This document shows positions 17,639 to 27,057 of a stretch of 64,000 bases of DNA, one piece after another. The notes under the pieces were generated by a model. It was not told the origin of the DNA, made no database searches, and saw nothing but the letters and a program-made list of their open reading frames with translations. The DNA comes from RI-242 sp038246255 (lineage in GTDB: Bacteria; Planctomycetota; UBA1135; GCA-002686595). The stretch is taken from NCBI GenBank assembly GCA_038246255.1, contig JBBRWC010000009.1, positions 1 through 64,000 of the forward strand, read 5' to 3'. The first letter of the stretch is position 1; every line of letters starts with the position of its first letter. Made by a program: the position numbers and the translations under genes.

Positions 17639-18622
17639 TCATTGCGACGGCGGCAGGGGCTCGCCCACGAGGCGCAAGAACGGCGCCAGGTCCACGCGGA
17701 AGCGCCGTTCGGCCTCCACTTGCCACGCGACGAACTCCGCTTCGCTGACGGGCTCGGCCGCGAGCGAAGCTTCCACGTCCTCGGCGCGCTCGGCGTAGGT
17801 GCCCGCAAGGGGCGCGATCCGCTCCTCCACGCGCAGTACGACGTGGCGCGTGCCCACTTCGAAGGGGCCGTCGACGACCCCGACGGGCGCCGCAAACGCG
17901 AGGCGCGCGAGCGGAGCATCCGCCGCGAACGCAATCGGCGGGAGCAACCCACCCGCTTTGCCCGACGGATCGAGGCTGTGGGCCCGGGCGAGCTCCGCGA
18001 GGTCCTCCCCCGCCCGCGCCCGAACGGCGATGTCGAGCGCCGCTTCGCGGGTCGCAAGCGTGGCCACACGCAGGCGCGCGCGCTCCGATCCCAGCGACGA
18101 AAAACGCACCACACGTTCGGTCACCAACTCGCGCAGGGTCTCGGCCCGCAGCCGCGCGCGGAAACGCTCCGGATCGAGCTGCAGTCGCTCACGCAGCACT
18201 CGGTCGAACGTTTCGCTCGGATAGCGCTCGCGCCACAGCTCCGTCAACGCCCCAAGGTGCGCGGACAGGCGCCGGTCCGCCTCCAATGGGCCGATGTGCA
18301 CGCCTAAGCGTTCCGCCTCAAGCCGCGCAAGCTCGCCGGCAATCAACAGGTTGAGCTGGTCCCAAAGTCCCGAGCTGTCGCGCTGCAGCCACTGCTCCAG
18401 CAACTGGGCGGCGCCGATTTCACGGCCCGCGACGCGTGCGATCACGCCGCCTTCCGCGCGCCGTACTGTGCTTTCCTCCTCTACTCTCTCCGAGCCGACG
18501 TAGATCCGCGGCGCGGGTCCGCGCGGCGGCAAGTTCCCCGTCCGCGCCGTGCCGCCGTCGAACGCGCACCCGGACAGGAGCGCAGCCGCGCCGAGCGCGA
18601 ACGAGCGAACCACCGCGCTCAT
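17639..18622 (-). CDS. Peptidyl-prolyl isomerase-like lipoprotein (SurA/PpiC type)
   Basis: 327 residues from the ATG at 18622, which overlaps the upstream stop as ATGA. A lipoprotein signal (ALGAAALLSGC, Cys at about 19) is followed by a helical SurA-type N-domain (about 75-190) and a parvulin-like region (ARAHSLDPSGKAGGLLPPI at about 220, then GPFEVGTRHVVLRVEERI). The SGKAGGLLP and GPFEV elements correspond to conserved PpiC motifs. Predicted role: lipid-anchored foldase in the periplasm. It is the last gene of the secretion-machine operon, suggesting it helps fold the machine's large beta-rich subunits. Confidence 0.8.
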   Translation of the reverse strand: MSAVVRSFALGAAALLSGCAFDGGTARTGNLPPRGPAPRIYVGSERVEEESTVRRAEGGVIARVAGREIGAAQLLEQWLQRDSSGLWDQLNLLIAGELARLEAERLGVHIGPLEADRRLSAHLGALTELWRERYPSETFDRVLRERLQLDPERFRARLRAETLRELVTERVVRFSSLGSERARLRVATLATREAALDIAVRARAGEDLAELARAHSLDPSGKAGGLLPPIAFAADAPLARLAFAAPVGVVDGPFEVGTRHVVLRVEERIAPLAGTYAERAEDVEASLAAEPVSEAEFVAWQVEAERRFRVDLAPFLRLVGEPLPPSQ

Positions 18623-20181
18623 CGGTAGTGCACCCGGCGCACGACACCCACTTGGCGGCAGAGCGGGCACTTGTGCAGGCGCGATCCCGACGGCGACACC
18701 GAGTTGCCGGTGCTGTAGACCTCGATCACGCCAGTGCCGCCGCACGTGCGGCAGGGAGCGAAAGCCACGCGATCGAGTTGCATGTCGCCCGAGTTCTCCG
18801 CATACCACGCGAGCATCCACTGGGTGCGCGCGTTCGCGTCCATCGTTGCCCAAACTTCCGCCGGGTCCTCGGCATCCTGTGCACCAGAGCTCGAGCGGTT
18901 GGCTTGGACCTGGTTCTTGAAGTAACGCTGGATGCGGTCTTCGAGCTCCGCACGCTGACTGTCCTTCGCGCTGGGCGCACCTTCGGTCTTGGGCTCCGGC
19001 AAACCGGCGCGCGCGGCGTCCGCGCCGAGCAACCACGTGGCGATGCCGTAGGTCGCGCTGTGGCTGCGCCCGCGCCCGCGACGCTCCCACAGGGAACGCA
19101 CGTCTGCGACCTGCAGACCCGGCGCGATCTCTTCCATGTCGAGCGCGACCTTCGCCGCGATGTCCTCGCTCACTTGCCCATCGAGCCAGGCGAGTGCCGC
19201 CTCATACGGCAGAGCGCGCGCGGCCTCGCGGATCAGCGCGGCGGACCAGTAGTGCCAGCGCTGGGGCACGGCGCGCTCAAGGGCGCGGGTCTGCTCGATT
19301 TGAACACGCGACACGAGCCGCGCGCGGTCTTCCAGCAGCGGACTGCGCGGAAAGCGGGTGCCGAAGGTTTCGAGCTGCGCGAACGCTTCGCCGAACTTGC
19401 CCCGCGCGCGCAACCGATCGATGCCGTCGAGGGTGTCGACCTGCTCCTGGACCGCGGCCTTGCGTTCGGCCTGGGCGAGCCGCGCGGCGAGGTCGTCGCG
19501 CACGAGGCCACCAGCCTGTGCAGCACGCCAATGCTCGAGAGCGCGCACATAGTCGAAAAGATGCTCAGCGTGCAACGCGAGGGCTTCGTGCGCTTCGACG
19601 GCGCGTGTGCCGCCCGCGTCGAGGGCTTGCGCGAGCTCCGCGCGGCGCTGTTCGAACAGCTCGTCGCGGGTGAAGATCTCGCGCGCGGAAACTTGGACGT
19701 TCGCAATGCCGGTCGCGATGCGCGCCATGGGCAGCACCATCAGCGCTCCCGCGGTTTTGACGTGGAGCGCGTCGTCCGTGCGTTCGACGATCAATCCGAT
19801 GACCTCGCGCCCGTCGGTCAGCGGGATGCGCTGCGCCGTCGTAAAAATCTCCTCAGCCTCAAGCTCGATCAAGCCAAACCGCAGACGCAGCTCGCGTTCC
19901 ATCGTGGGCGCGAGCATGCGCCAGGGCAGATCCACGAGCCCACCCTGGTCGAGCCGCCGCAGCTCCACACGCTCGTTGTCGGCCCCGAGCACTTCGGCCC
20001 ACAGAAGCGCGCCACCGTGCAGTTGGAGCAGATCCATCGCGGCGGGATCCTGCGGCGCCACACCGAGTGGCGCACCGCGCCCCGGCGCGCCACCCGACTG
20101 CCACGACCCAGCGGCAATCGGCGCGGCAAGCAGCGCGAGGTTGAGTAAGGCAAAGCGCGTGAAGGGTTGGGCTTTCATCAT
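18619..20181 (-). CDS. Secreted protein of unknown function with C-terminal zinc ribbon
   Basis: 520 residues from the first of two adjacent ATGs at 20181, overlapping the upstream stop. A signal peptide (about 1-25) is followed by an early beta region (LLQLHGGALLWAEVLGADN, REVIGLIVERTDDALHV) resembling small SH3-like sensor strands, then long helices with TPR-like character (about 180-400). Near the C-terminus CRTCGGTG (about 478) and CPLCRQVG (about 505) form a four-Cys zinc-binding pair like a DnaJ zinc finger repeat. I do not recognise the whole protein. It lies between the GspI-like pseudopilin and the lipoprotein foldase and is coupled to both by ATGA overlaps, so it probably serves the same assembly. 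Confidence 0.72.
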   Translation of the reverse strand: MMKAQPFTRFALLNLALLAAPIAAGSWQSGGAPGRGAPLGVAPQDPAAMDLLQLHGGALLWAEVLGADNERVELRRLDQGGLVDLPWRMLAPTMERELRLRFGLIELEAEEIFTTAQRIPLTDGREVIGLIVERTDDALHVKTAGALMVLPMARIATGIANVQVSAREIFTRDELFEQRRAELAQALDAGGTRAVEAHEALALHAEHLFDYVRALEHWRAAQAGGLVRDDLAARLAQAERKAAVQEQVDTLDGIDRLRARGKFGEAFAQLETFGTRFPRSPLLEDRARLVSRVQIEQTRALERAVPQRWHYWSAALIREAARALPYEAALAWLDGQVSEDIAAKVALDMEEIAPGLQVADVRSLWERRGRGRSHSATYGIATWLLGADAARAGLPEPKTEGAPSAKDSQRAELEDRIQRYFKNQVQANRSSSGAQDAEDPAEVWATMDANARTQWMLAWYAENSGDMQLDRVAFAPCRTCGGTGVIEVYSTGNSVSPSGSRLHKCPLCRQVGVVRRVHYR

Positions 20182-20693
20182 CGGACGTCGTTGGACGTTG
20201 CAGTAGCTGTAGGATCTGGACTGGGAACGGGGGCGGCGGGCGGCGGCGGCGCGCCGAACAGGTTGCGGCGCAAGCGTTCCCCAAGGGGCACCGATCGCGG
20301 CATGACGGTCGTGAACTCGACCGCTTGGCGCGCTCCGCGGCCGCGCCATTCGATGGCGATGTCGACACGCCACAGCTCGATCGGCCCCGATCCTTCAATG
20401 GGCAGCGCCGCGACCGAATGGGTGTAGCCGCGATGGCCCGGCACGGGTCGTTCTGCAAAAACGTCCGCGGGGCCGACGCTGCCGTCCTCGAGCAACGGGA
20501 ACAGTGTGGCTTCAACGTTCGGCAACACGGCGCCGAGGGCCGCGGCGGCGCCCGCGCGGCGCTCCGCCTGGTTCGCGAGCGCGGCTCCGAACGACAGCAT
20601 CGTCAACACCGAGCCGATGCCAATCGCGAGGATACCGAGGGCGAGCACCACTTCGAGCAGCGACATCCCAGCGCGTCTCCGCGGTGCGTTCAT
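20178..20693 (-). CDS. GspI-like minor pseudopilin
   Basis: 171 residues from the ATG at 20693 (ATGA overlap with the gene before). Prepilin signature: short basic leader ending G9, then M10 and SLLEV with Glu14 at the +5 position, followed by a hydrophobic helix (LALGILAIGIGSVLTML). This is cleaved and methylated by a prepilin peptidase not encoded here. The remainder is a short beta-rich domain, followed by a Pro-rich tail. Size, the SLLEV leader and position in a K-J-I order favour GspI, the first of the minor pseudopilins forming the tip complex with J and K. Subunit identity is inferred mainly from order. Confidence 0.78.
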   Translation of the reverse strand: MNAPRRRAGMSLLEVVLALGILAIGIGSVLTMLSFGAALANQAERRAGAAAALGAVLPNVEATLFPLLEDGSVGPADVFAERPVPGHRGYTHSVAALPIEGSGPIELWRVDIAIEWRGRGARQAVEFTTVMPRSVPLGERLRRNLFGAPPPPAAPVPSPDPTATATSNDVR

Positions 20694-21838
20694 CGGCGCC
20701 AGTCCTCGCGATAGAGGATCGGCGCGAGCTCGCGGAAAAATCCGCGGCCCCACTGCACCCGCACCCCTGGTCGATGGACGACCGCGCGCGTGCCGCGTTG
20801 GGCCCGCCGCACCTCGATCGTGTTGCCGCGCGTCGAGAGATGCTCGACCCACTCGTCCCCGATGAGCAGCAGGCCGCCCGGATCCGGGAGCCGCGCTGCG
20901 GCGTCGAGCACGAACGCCGTGGATTCCGCGTCGACTTCGGCGGCAAGGGCGGGTTTTCGGAGTCGATCGGAGGGACGCTCGAACTCGAGTTCGACGCGGA
21001 TCCGCCGCGGCAAACGCAGGGTCGATCCGTCCCAGGGCGGCGCGGGAAGCATGGCGTTGAAAACGTGGCGTTCGGTGTCGGGGCGGCCTTCGCCGCGGGC
21101 GTCCCATGCGGCCGCGGTCTTGCCGGGCTCGGAGCCGAGCTCCCAACCGCGGTCCAAAAGGCTGGTTTCGTCGGCGAGGCGCACGTCGAACCAAAGCAGC
21201 CCGCGCGCCACCTCCGAAACCGCCCAACCGGGCGGAAAACCGCGCGGATCGAAGAAGCCCGCGTCGAAGAACGAGTCCTTTGTCGACCCGTCGACGATGC
21301 GCTCGCCGCGCAGCAACACCCCGTCGCCGCGCGGGCCCTCTTGGCCCTCGCGCACGGCCGGCAGCGCGAGCCACACCACTTCGACGAGCGCGTCGGCTTC
21401 CGCCCGCGCTCCAACGCCGAGCTCCGACGCAACGGCGTCCGTCGACACGTTGCGTTGTCCGAGCCGCACGAGGTCGCGGGGCGCCGCCCGGCGCACGAGG
21501 CGCAAACGCGGCCACGGCCGTGATGCGATGCCATCGGCGTCCGCGTCGAAGGCCCACCAATCGACGAGGAAATCGGCGTCCGAGCCCCCCACCAGGTTAT
21601 CGAGGTCGCGCACAAGCCATTCGGACGCGACAAGTTCGAGCCCCAGATGGTCGCGCTGCACTTCCCCTGCGCCGAGCACACGCAAGCTCGCATCGAGCAG
21701 CCGCACCACCGCGAGCACCAACAGGCTGAAGAGCGCGAGGGCGAGCAGCAGCTCGACCAGGGTAAAACCGGACACAGCGCGCCGATTCGCAGTCTTCGCC
21801 TGCGCGGTGGCTTGGATGACGCTTGCCATCGGTATCAC
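20690..21838 (-). CDS. GspJ-like minor pseudopilin with extra C-terminal beta module
   Basis: 382 residues if translation begins at the GTG at 21838, which overlaps the upstream stop as GTGA; an ATG at 21829 is the alternative. The prepilin cleavage site is SGFTLVEL (G24, F25, Glu29 at +5) with a hydrophobic helix to about 45. The middle contains the long domain expected of GspJ. Unlike ordinary GspJ (about 200 residues), residues of about 310-365 carry a beta module with the pattern L-P-G-x-LLIGDEWVEH ... RRAQRGTRAVVHRPG that also occurs four times in the adjacent GspK-like protein. It would be at the tip of a pseudopilus and exposed outside the inner membrane. Confidence 0.76.
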   Translation of the reverse strand: MIPMASVIQATAQAKTANRRAVSGFTLVELLLALALFSLLVLAVVRLLDASLRVLGAGEVQRDHLGLELVASEWLVRDLDNLVGGSDADFLVDWWAFDADADGIASRPWPRLRLVRRAAPRDLVRLGQRNVSTDAVASELGVGARAEADALVEVVWLALPAVREGQEGPRGDGVLLRGERIVDGSTKDSFFDAGFFDPRGFPPGWAVSEVARGLLWFDVRLADETSLLDRGWELGSEPGKTAAAWDARGEGRPDTERHVFNAMLPAPPWDGSTLRLPRRIRVELEFERPSDRLRKPALAAEVDAESTAFVLDAAARLPDPGGLLLIGDEWVEHLSTRGNTIEVRRAQRGTRAVVHRPGVRVQWGRGFFRELAPILYREDWRR

Positions 21839-24800
21839 CGCGCCTGCGCCCGCAGGATGCGACCGGGTGCGACGAACTCCACACCCAGGGACGGCAATTG
21901 CGGCGCTTCCTTCCAACCGTGCGACATGCCGGCTTCGGGGTCGAACGCGCCTTGGTTGTATTCGCTGAAGACCCGCCATTGAGCGCGGGAGGTCTGCACG
22001 GCGATGGTGCGGCCGCCGGAGCGCGCGGTGGCGTCGCTCAGCAACACGAGGCCCGCGACGCTGCCCGGCTCCGCATCCCAGGGCACGGCGGAATCCGTGC
22101 GCTGCAGCACACGCAAGGTCGCGCCACCAAACGCCGGCTCTTCCTTTTCGAACCACACGCGCAGCACGAACGCGTCCGGCTCGCGCAGGGCGAGGCCAAA
22201 GTAGTGCAGCTCCGGGACGTCCGCGCGGGGCGCAAAACGATCCCAGTAGCGGAAAGGGAAGAGCACGACGGGCGCGCCGGGACCGTGACCACTCGCCACC
22301 GTTCCGAAGCGCCCGCGGAACAAGCCGCTGCCCTTGCTGTCGCGTGCGCCCGGCTCGACGGAACGGCGCGGCATGGTGAGCGCCCCCGCACGGCGCGCGG
22401 TGTAATGGACCAACTCGCGACCGATCAGCACCGTACCCTCGTAGGGGAAATCGACGAGGTCCTCCAGCGTCAATGCGGCGTCTTCAGCGCCAACACCCCC
22501 GCTGAGCTCACCCACGGTCACGTGCGACAGGAAATGCACGGGTTCGCTGACCCCGTGCGGTTGGTTGAGGCTCGCCAGCAATCCGCGACCGCCGGGTGCG
22601 ACGGTGACGGTGCCGCTCACCTCGTCGTAGCCCGCATAGGCGATCAGCTCTTCGCCGACCCGCAGGAGGCCCGCATCCGGCGGCAGGGGCGCAAGCGCGG
22701 CGGACGACGTGGGAACAACCCCTTGGGGCAGACGGATCCCGTTCGGGCGAACAACAAGGTCGAGCTCGTTCGCGCCCGTGGGGACCGCGAGGACGAAGCT
22801 TGCGCCCTCCGCTCCCTGACCGTAGCCGAACGACGCACCAAAGTCCGCGCCGCCGAAAACCACTTCGTCCACCACGACGGCCGGCGGCACGCCCGCGCCA
22901 TCGAATTCGCCGCCGATCGCGACCGCGGTGATCGTGCGCGGCCGCTCGCCCGAGGGCGGCAGCACGAGGCGCGAAGTGGTGCGCGCGTCAAACGCACCCG
23001 GGGTGGCGTTGGAGGCGATGGGCACGCTCAGGGGCTCGATGAGGGCGACGTAGATGCGCTCGGTATCAAATCGCGTTTCGGGCTGCGAGACCGAACCGCC
23101 TGCACTCGAGGTCAACGGCCCCCCCGTCGCCATCCACGTATGGATCAGGAGGTTCTGGGGCCGATAGGCGCGGTGCACCACCACGGGCCAGCCCGGGTCA
23201 CTCGGACTCGCATCGACGAGAAACGCGTGGTCGAGCCGCCCAGGCCAACCGGCGGACGGATCGAGCGCGGCGCTATCGGCGAGCGCGAAGACCGGCAGCA
23301 CCGGCGTGCCGGCCGAGTGCGGGTGCGAATGTGTGCCAAGCACTCCGCGGAACTGGAACGCGGTGCGCGCCGCACGCGTGAGTGGATAGAGGTCGTCCGT
23401 CGGCAAACCCGCATCCGGTTGCCAGTAGGGGCCCGCGAGAGCCGCTGAAACTGGTGCGGCGGCGAGCGTCGCGGCGATCGACATCGTCGGCGCGACCGGC
23501 CCGGATCCCGGCGGTGCAAAGGTCGACGGGTCAGGCGCTGCCGGCGGGCCGAGCAGCAGCGTGCTGCCGCCGCCGCCAAGGGCGCCGCCGCCGCCAAGGG
23601 CGCCGCCGCCGCCGGTCACCGGGCCGCCTTTCCCCGGGCCGCCTTTCCCCGGGCCGCCGCTTCCGGGGCCGCCGCCGCCGGGGCCGCCGGGCTGCTCGCC
23701 GCTCGACACGGGGATCCCGATCCCGCCGGTCGCCGCGAGCCAGAGCGCTTCGATGGCGAGCGCGTCGTCGCGCACGAGCTGGCCCGTCGCGATCGTGTCG
23801 TAGCGGACCCACTCAGTGAGCTCCGCCGCCTCGGTTTCGGTGATCTGCGCAAACTGCGACGCGCCCGCCGCGGCCGGCAGGAACGCGCCGTCCGCGCCCC
23901 CGATCGGCAGCGAGATCGGCACGATCAGCACCCGCTGTTCCAGGTTGTCCTGCAGCGACCCGGGGTCGCTCACGTTCCCACCCCAGTCCACGACGAATGC
24001 CCGCGAGCCGCCCAGCGGTCCGAGCACGTCCGTTTCGACGGCGAGCCCAGGGAGGTTCGACGCGTCGAGGCCCCACTGGGCAATCGAGAGCACATCGCCC
24101 GTCCGCCCCGAATAACGCACGACCTCGACCTCGAAGAGCCGCGTGCCGTCGATCGTTACGGGCTCTTGGGCGGTCTCGCCCGTCGACTGCAACGTGAAGC
24201 GCAATTTTTGCTGGAGGATCGCCGCATACCCGCCGCCCGGAGCAAACGCGGCGCTGGTGTCGGACGGAGACTGGCCGGGATCGGCGGGGCCGATGCGCAA
24301 TCCGCTAATCCCGTCGAGCGCCCCTTCGAACCCGCGCCCGAGCGCCGCGCTCGGACCGGAGGGGAACTGGATATAGATCTCCTTGCCCGAAGGATGGCTG
24401 CCCCCTTCGACACCCACGACCCGCGCTACGGCGAATGCACCCAGGTCCGCTTGGATGGCGCCGCCACCCGGCGGCGCGTTGGTCGCGAGCGGGATGCTGT
24501 AGCCGTAGAGCGCCACCGGCGTCCCCGCGTCGTAGGACGCGGATTTCACGAGGCCACCGCTGATCGCCCCTGCGGGTTGGAAAAGAAAAACTTCGCGCGC
24601 GAGCCGCCCGCCAAAACCCGCACGGGGACCGTTGGTCGTGAACTGCGCGGAAAAGGATGTGGCCGACGTACGGACGGCTTCGATGAGCTCCGCGCCAATG
24701 CGCAGCACACATTCGTCGGGGAAACCCTCCGTCGATTCGACCGCGATCGTACTCGCCCCGTCGCCCAGCGCCGATGCAAGACGCGTGAGACCCGGCGTGC

Positions 24801-27057
24801 GCGCCGTCGCGAGTCCGTCGACACGCATGGCGATCTGGTCGGGGCGCGTGCCACGCACGTCGATCTCGACATGGCTCCACGTGTCGAGCGGCAAACCCGG
24901 CCCTTCACCGGCGGCCAGCGCGTAACGCACCTCGGCGCGTTCTTCGAACGCACTTGCGGGGTGGTCACCCACACCGTCGAGCACACGCAGCACGAGATCG
25001 CCCCCTTCGATCAGCAGCGAAACCCGATCGGATTCGCGGTTGTTGCCACCGACGTCGAAGAGGTACGCCCCCTCGGGCAGCGCACTCGGCAGCATCCAAA
25101 ACGACAGGTTCAAGGGCCGCGCAAGGCCAAGATCGTCGACCCACGCGACGCGTCCATCGGCGGCGTCGAGACGCACCGCTTGATCGGACAGGAGGCGGCC
25201 CTCGGGATGGCTGCGCTCGCGATCGAAGTGCAACACGCGGCCTCGGCGTGGGCCCTCTTCGTCGACCCGCGACGGCCACGGACGCACCCACGCGCGCGGC
25301 TCGGCACTCGGCAGGATCGGCCGCTCGACCGCGAGCGGTTCGTCCTCGCGCTCGAGCGGCAGGGGGAACTGCGCGGGCCGGCGCGGCGGCGGCGATGCGC
25401 CAAAGCGCGTGTCGAACACGCTGGTGGCTTCGGGGCCAGTTGCCCAGCCCGGCGCGTCGCGGTCGATGCGCAGTTCCTCCTCGAAGTCAACCTGCCGACC
25501 CCAAACGCGCAAGAGACGGCCGCCGGGGGCGACGCGCTCCGTTTGAACCCGTTCCGCGAACGCACGCTGAACTCCGCTCGGCGCGTTCTGCGCAGCGCGC
25601 AGTTCCAGGTCGAACACATCGCCCGACACAAACGTGATCGGCGCCGTCGCGAAGCGCAGCTCCGCGTCGTTCGCGTTTTCGAACAACCGCCACAGGGCTT
25701 GCGCGTCGTCGATCGAAAGGAACGCTGTGCCTGCGACGCCAACCGCGGGTGCGGACCGCGGGCGAGCCCCGGGGCGATCCGCGTCGGGAGCGCGCACGGG
25801 CAAACCGGCGGCCGGGAGGACGATGCGCTCCAAAAGATCGCCAAATCCCGTGAAGGGCCGCCCCTCGACGATGCGGGTGGCGAGCTTGGCGGCTTCGCTC
25901 GCCGTCACACGCTCGTTGCGCCCCGCAAGGCTGATGTTCTCGAACAGCGCCACCAGCACCTCGGGCGCGGCGGTGTTGATGTTGACCGGGCGCGCGGCGA
26001 GCACGAGGAGTTCGGCCTCACCCCCCGTGTAGTTCTGCTGCACCGGATCGATGAGCACGACCCCAGCCGCGCCGGTCACGCGCGCAACGAGGGCGCGCTC
26101 GCTGCGTGTCCCCTGCCGCAACAGCACGGTCGAGCCGACCGTGACGAAGCGTGTTTCCGAGAGGCGCAGGACACAATCCGCGCCCGCGGAAACGTCCTCG
26201 AGCACGCGGACGGCGCGCTGCCACGGGCCCACCGCGCCCACGCCGCCCCAGAACGTGCCCATGCGCTCAAGACGCGCGACCTGCGCGGGCGTGAACGCAC
26301 CCGCGAGCGAAAGGGTGCCGGCCTCCGCGAGCGCGCGAACGCTGGGCACACCTGCACCGTCGGCGGCGTCGAAGCCCACGCGCGCGCGCCACATGGGCAG
26401 CGCCCAGGCCTCTTGCGCGATCACCGGTGTCCCAAGGCCGTGCCCGCGCGCGCTGGCGGGTCCACAATCGCTGTCGGGCGTCGAAAGCACACCGCGGGTG
26501 AGCTCGCGAAATGCGCGGTCGTCGCGCTTGCCATAACGCACGATCTCGCCGTCGATCCACAGGTATCCCGCGGGCTCGAAACCGCGCGCGTCGGCGACAG
26601 GGATCGATTCCGCCTCGGGTTCGAGCGGTGCGAGGAGAAACGTGGCCGCGCCGAGTGCGTTGGCAATGACATGCGGCGTCGCGCTGCCAAGGTCGATCCG
26701 CGCCGCGACGTCCGCGGCGCGGAACTGCCACATGGCGCCGCGGTCGTTCATGGGGTCGAGGTTGCCAAGCGCGGAGCGGGTGGCTTGCAGCTCGTCCAAA
26801 CCGTCGAAATCCGGCGTCGTGTCGATCGCCGGGTGGGATTGAGCGAGGGCATGGCGCGCCTCGCGCGCGGCGGAATCGAGTCCGTGCCGCGCGAGGGCCG
26901 AAGCCTCCACGCGCGCCGCCGCTTCGTCAACCTTGCCCGCCGTCCACAGGAACGGCGCGCACAGGACGAGCAGCGCGAGCAGCGCCAGCAACACGACGAT
27001 CATCGCGAAGCCTGCGCGCAGATCGCCCGTTCGCTTTGCCGCGACCTGGATCCTCAT
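21835..27057 (-). CDS. Giant GspK-like pseudopilin with LamG-like domain and repeated beta modules
   Basis: 1740 residues, about five times a normal GspK. The leader and helix are RAGFAMIVVLLALLALLVL, and the +5 Glu is absent (G16, F17, V21), the hallmark of GspK. The diagnostic PVNINTAAPEVLVALF helix-hairpin-helix motif with EGRPFTGFGDLLERI follows at about 355-415. Around 640-745 lies a LamG/concanavalin-A-like stretch (LNLSFWMLPSALPEGAYLFD, DTWSHVEIDVRGTRPDQIAM). A repeated module, x-LRIGxELIxY ... RGxxGTxAxGHxPGxxV, occurs near 152-212, 760-822, 1450-1509 and 1529-1605. A Gly-rich linker spans about 1120-1165. ATG at 27057 and both ends overlap neighbours by ATGA or GTGA. Likely a tip protein with a large surface-exposed binding region. 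Confidence 0.82.
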   Translation of the reverse strand: MRIQVAAKRTGDLRAGFAMIVVLLALLALLVLCAPFLWTAGKVDEAAARVEASALARHGLDSAAREARHALAQSHPAIDTTPDFDGLDELQATRSALGNLDPMNDRGAMWQFRAADVAARIDLGSATPHVIANALGAATFLLAPLEPEAESIPVADARGFEPAGYLWIDGEIVRYGKRDDRAFRELTRGVLSTPDSDCGPASARGHGLGTPVIAQEAWALPMWRARVGFDAADGAGVPSVRALAEAGTLSLAGAFTPAQVARLERMGTFWGGVGAVGPWQRAVRVLEDVSAGADCVLRLSETRFVTVGSTVLLRQGTRSERALVARVTGAAGVVLIDPVQQNYTGGEAELLVLAARPVNINTAAPEVLVALFENISLAGRNERVTASEAAKLATRIVEGRPFTGFGDLLERIVLPAAGLPVRAPDADRPGARPRSAPAVGVAGTAFLSIDDAQALWRLFENANDAELRFATAPITFVSGDVFDLELRAAQNAPSGVQRAFAERVQTERVAPGGRLLRVWGRQVDFEEELRIDRDAPGWATGPEATSVFDTRFGASPPPRRPAQFPLPLEREDEPLAVERPILPSAEPRAWVRPWPSRVDEEGPRRGRVLHFDRERSHPEGRLLSDQAVRLDAADGRVAWVDDLGLARPLNLSFWMLPSALPEGAYLFDVGGNNRESDRVSLLIEGGDLVLRVLDGVGDHPASAFEERAEVRYALAAGEGPGLPLDTWSHVEIDVRGTRPDQIAMRVDGLATARTPGLTRLASALGDGASTIAVESTEGFPDECVLRIGAELIEAVRTSATSFSAQFTTNGPRAGFGGRLAREVFLFQPAGAISGGLVKSASYDAGTPVALYGYSIPLATNAPPGGGAIQADLGAFAVARVVGVEGGSHPSGKEIYIQFPSGPSAALGRGFEGALDGISGLRIGPADPGQSPSDTSAAFAPGGGYAAILQQKLRFTLQSTGETAQEPVTIDGTRLFEVEVVRYSGRTGDVLSIAQWGLDASNLPGLAVETDVLGPLGGSRAFVVDWGGNVSDPGSLQDNLEQRVLIVPISLPIGGADGAFLPAAAGASQFAQITETEAAELTEWVRYDTIATGQLVRDDALAIEALWLAATGGIGIPVSSGEQPGGPGGGGPGSGGPGKGGPGKGGPVTGGGGALGGGGALGGGGSTLLLGPPAAPDPSTFAPPGSGPVAPTMSIAATLAAAPVSAALAGPYWQPDAGLPTDDLYPLTRAARTAFQFRGVLGTHSHPHSAGTPVLPVFALADSAALDPSAGWPGRLDHAFLVDASPSDPGWPVVVHRAYRPQNLLIHTWMATGGPLTSSAGGSVSQPETRFDTERIYVALIEPLSVPIASNATPGAFDARTTSRLVLPPSGERPRTITAVAIGGEFDGAGVPPAVVVDEVVFGGADFGASFGYGQGAEGASFVLAVPTGANELDLVVRPNGIRLPQGVVPTSSAALAPLPPDAGLLRVGEELIAYAGYDEVSGTVTVAPGGRGLLASLNQPHGVSEPVHFLSHVTVGELSGGVGAEDAALTLEDLVDFPYEGTVLIGRELVHYTARRAGALTMPRRSVEPGARDSKGSGLFRGRFGTVASGHGPGAPVVLFPFRYWDRFAPRADVPELHYFGLALREPDAFVLRVWFEKEEPAFGGATLRVLQRTDSAVPWDAEPGSVAGLVLLSDATARSGGRTIAVQTSRAQWRVFSEYNQGAFDPEAGMSHGWKEAPQLPSLGVEFVAPGRILRAQAR
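23560..23690. repeat. Low-complexity Gly-rich coding repeat in GspK-like gene
   Basis: Short repeats of 15 and 18 bases encode Gly-rich runs of the GGPGKGGPGKGG and GGGALGGGGALGGGG kinds, forming a flexible linker in the middle of the protein. Confidence 0.85.

Noticed and set aside
23560..23690. CRISPR-like repeat array
   Set aside because: The repeats are short, adjacent without spacers and encode Gly-rich protein in frame.
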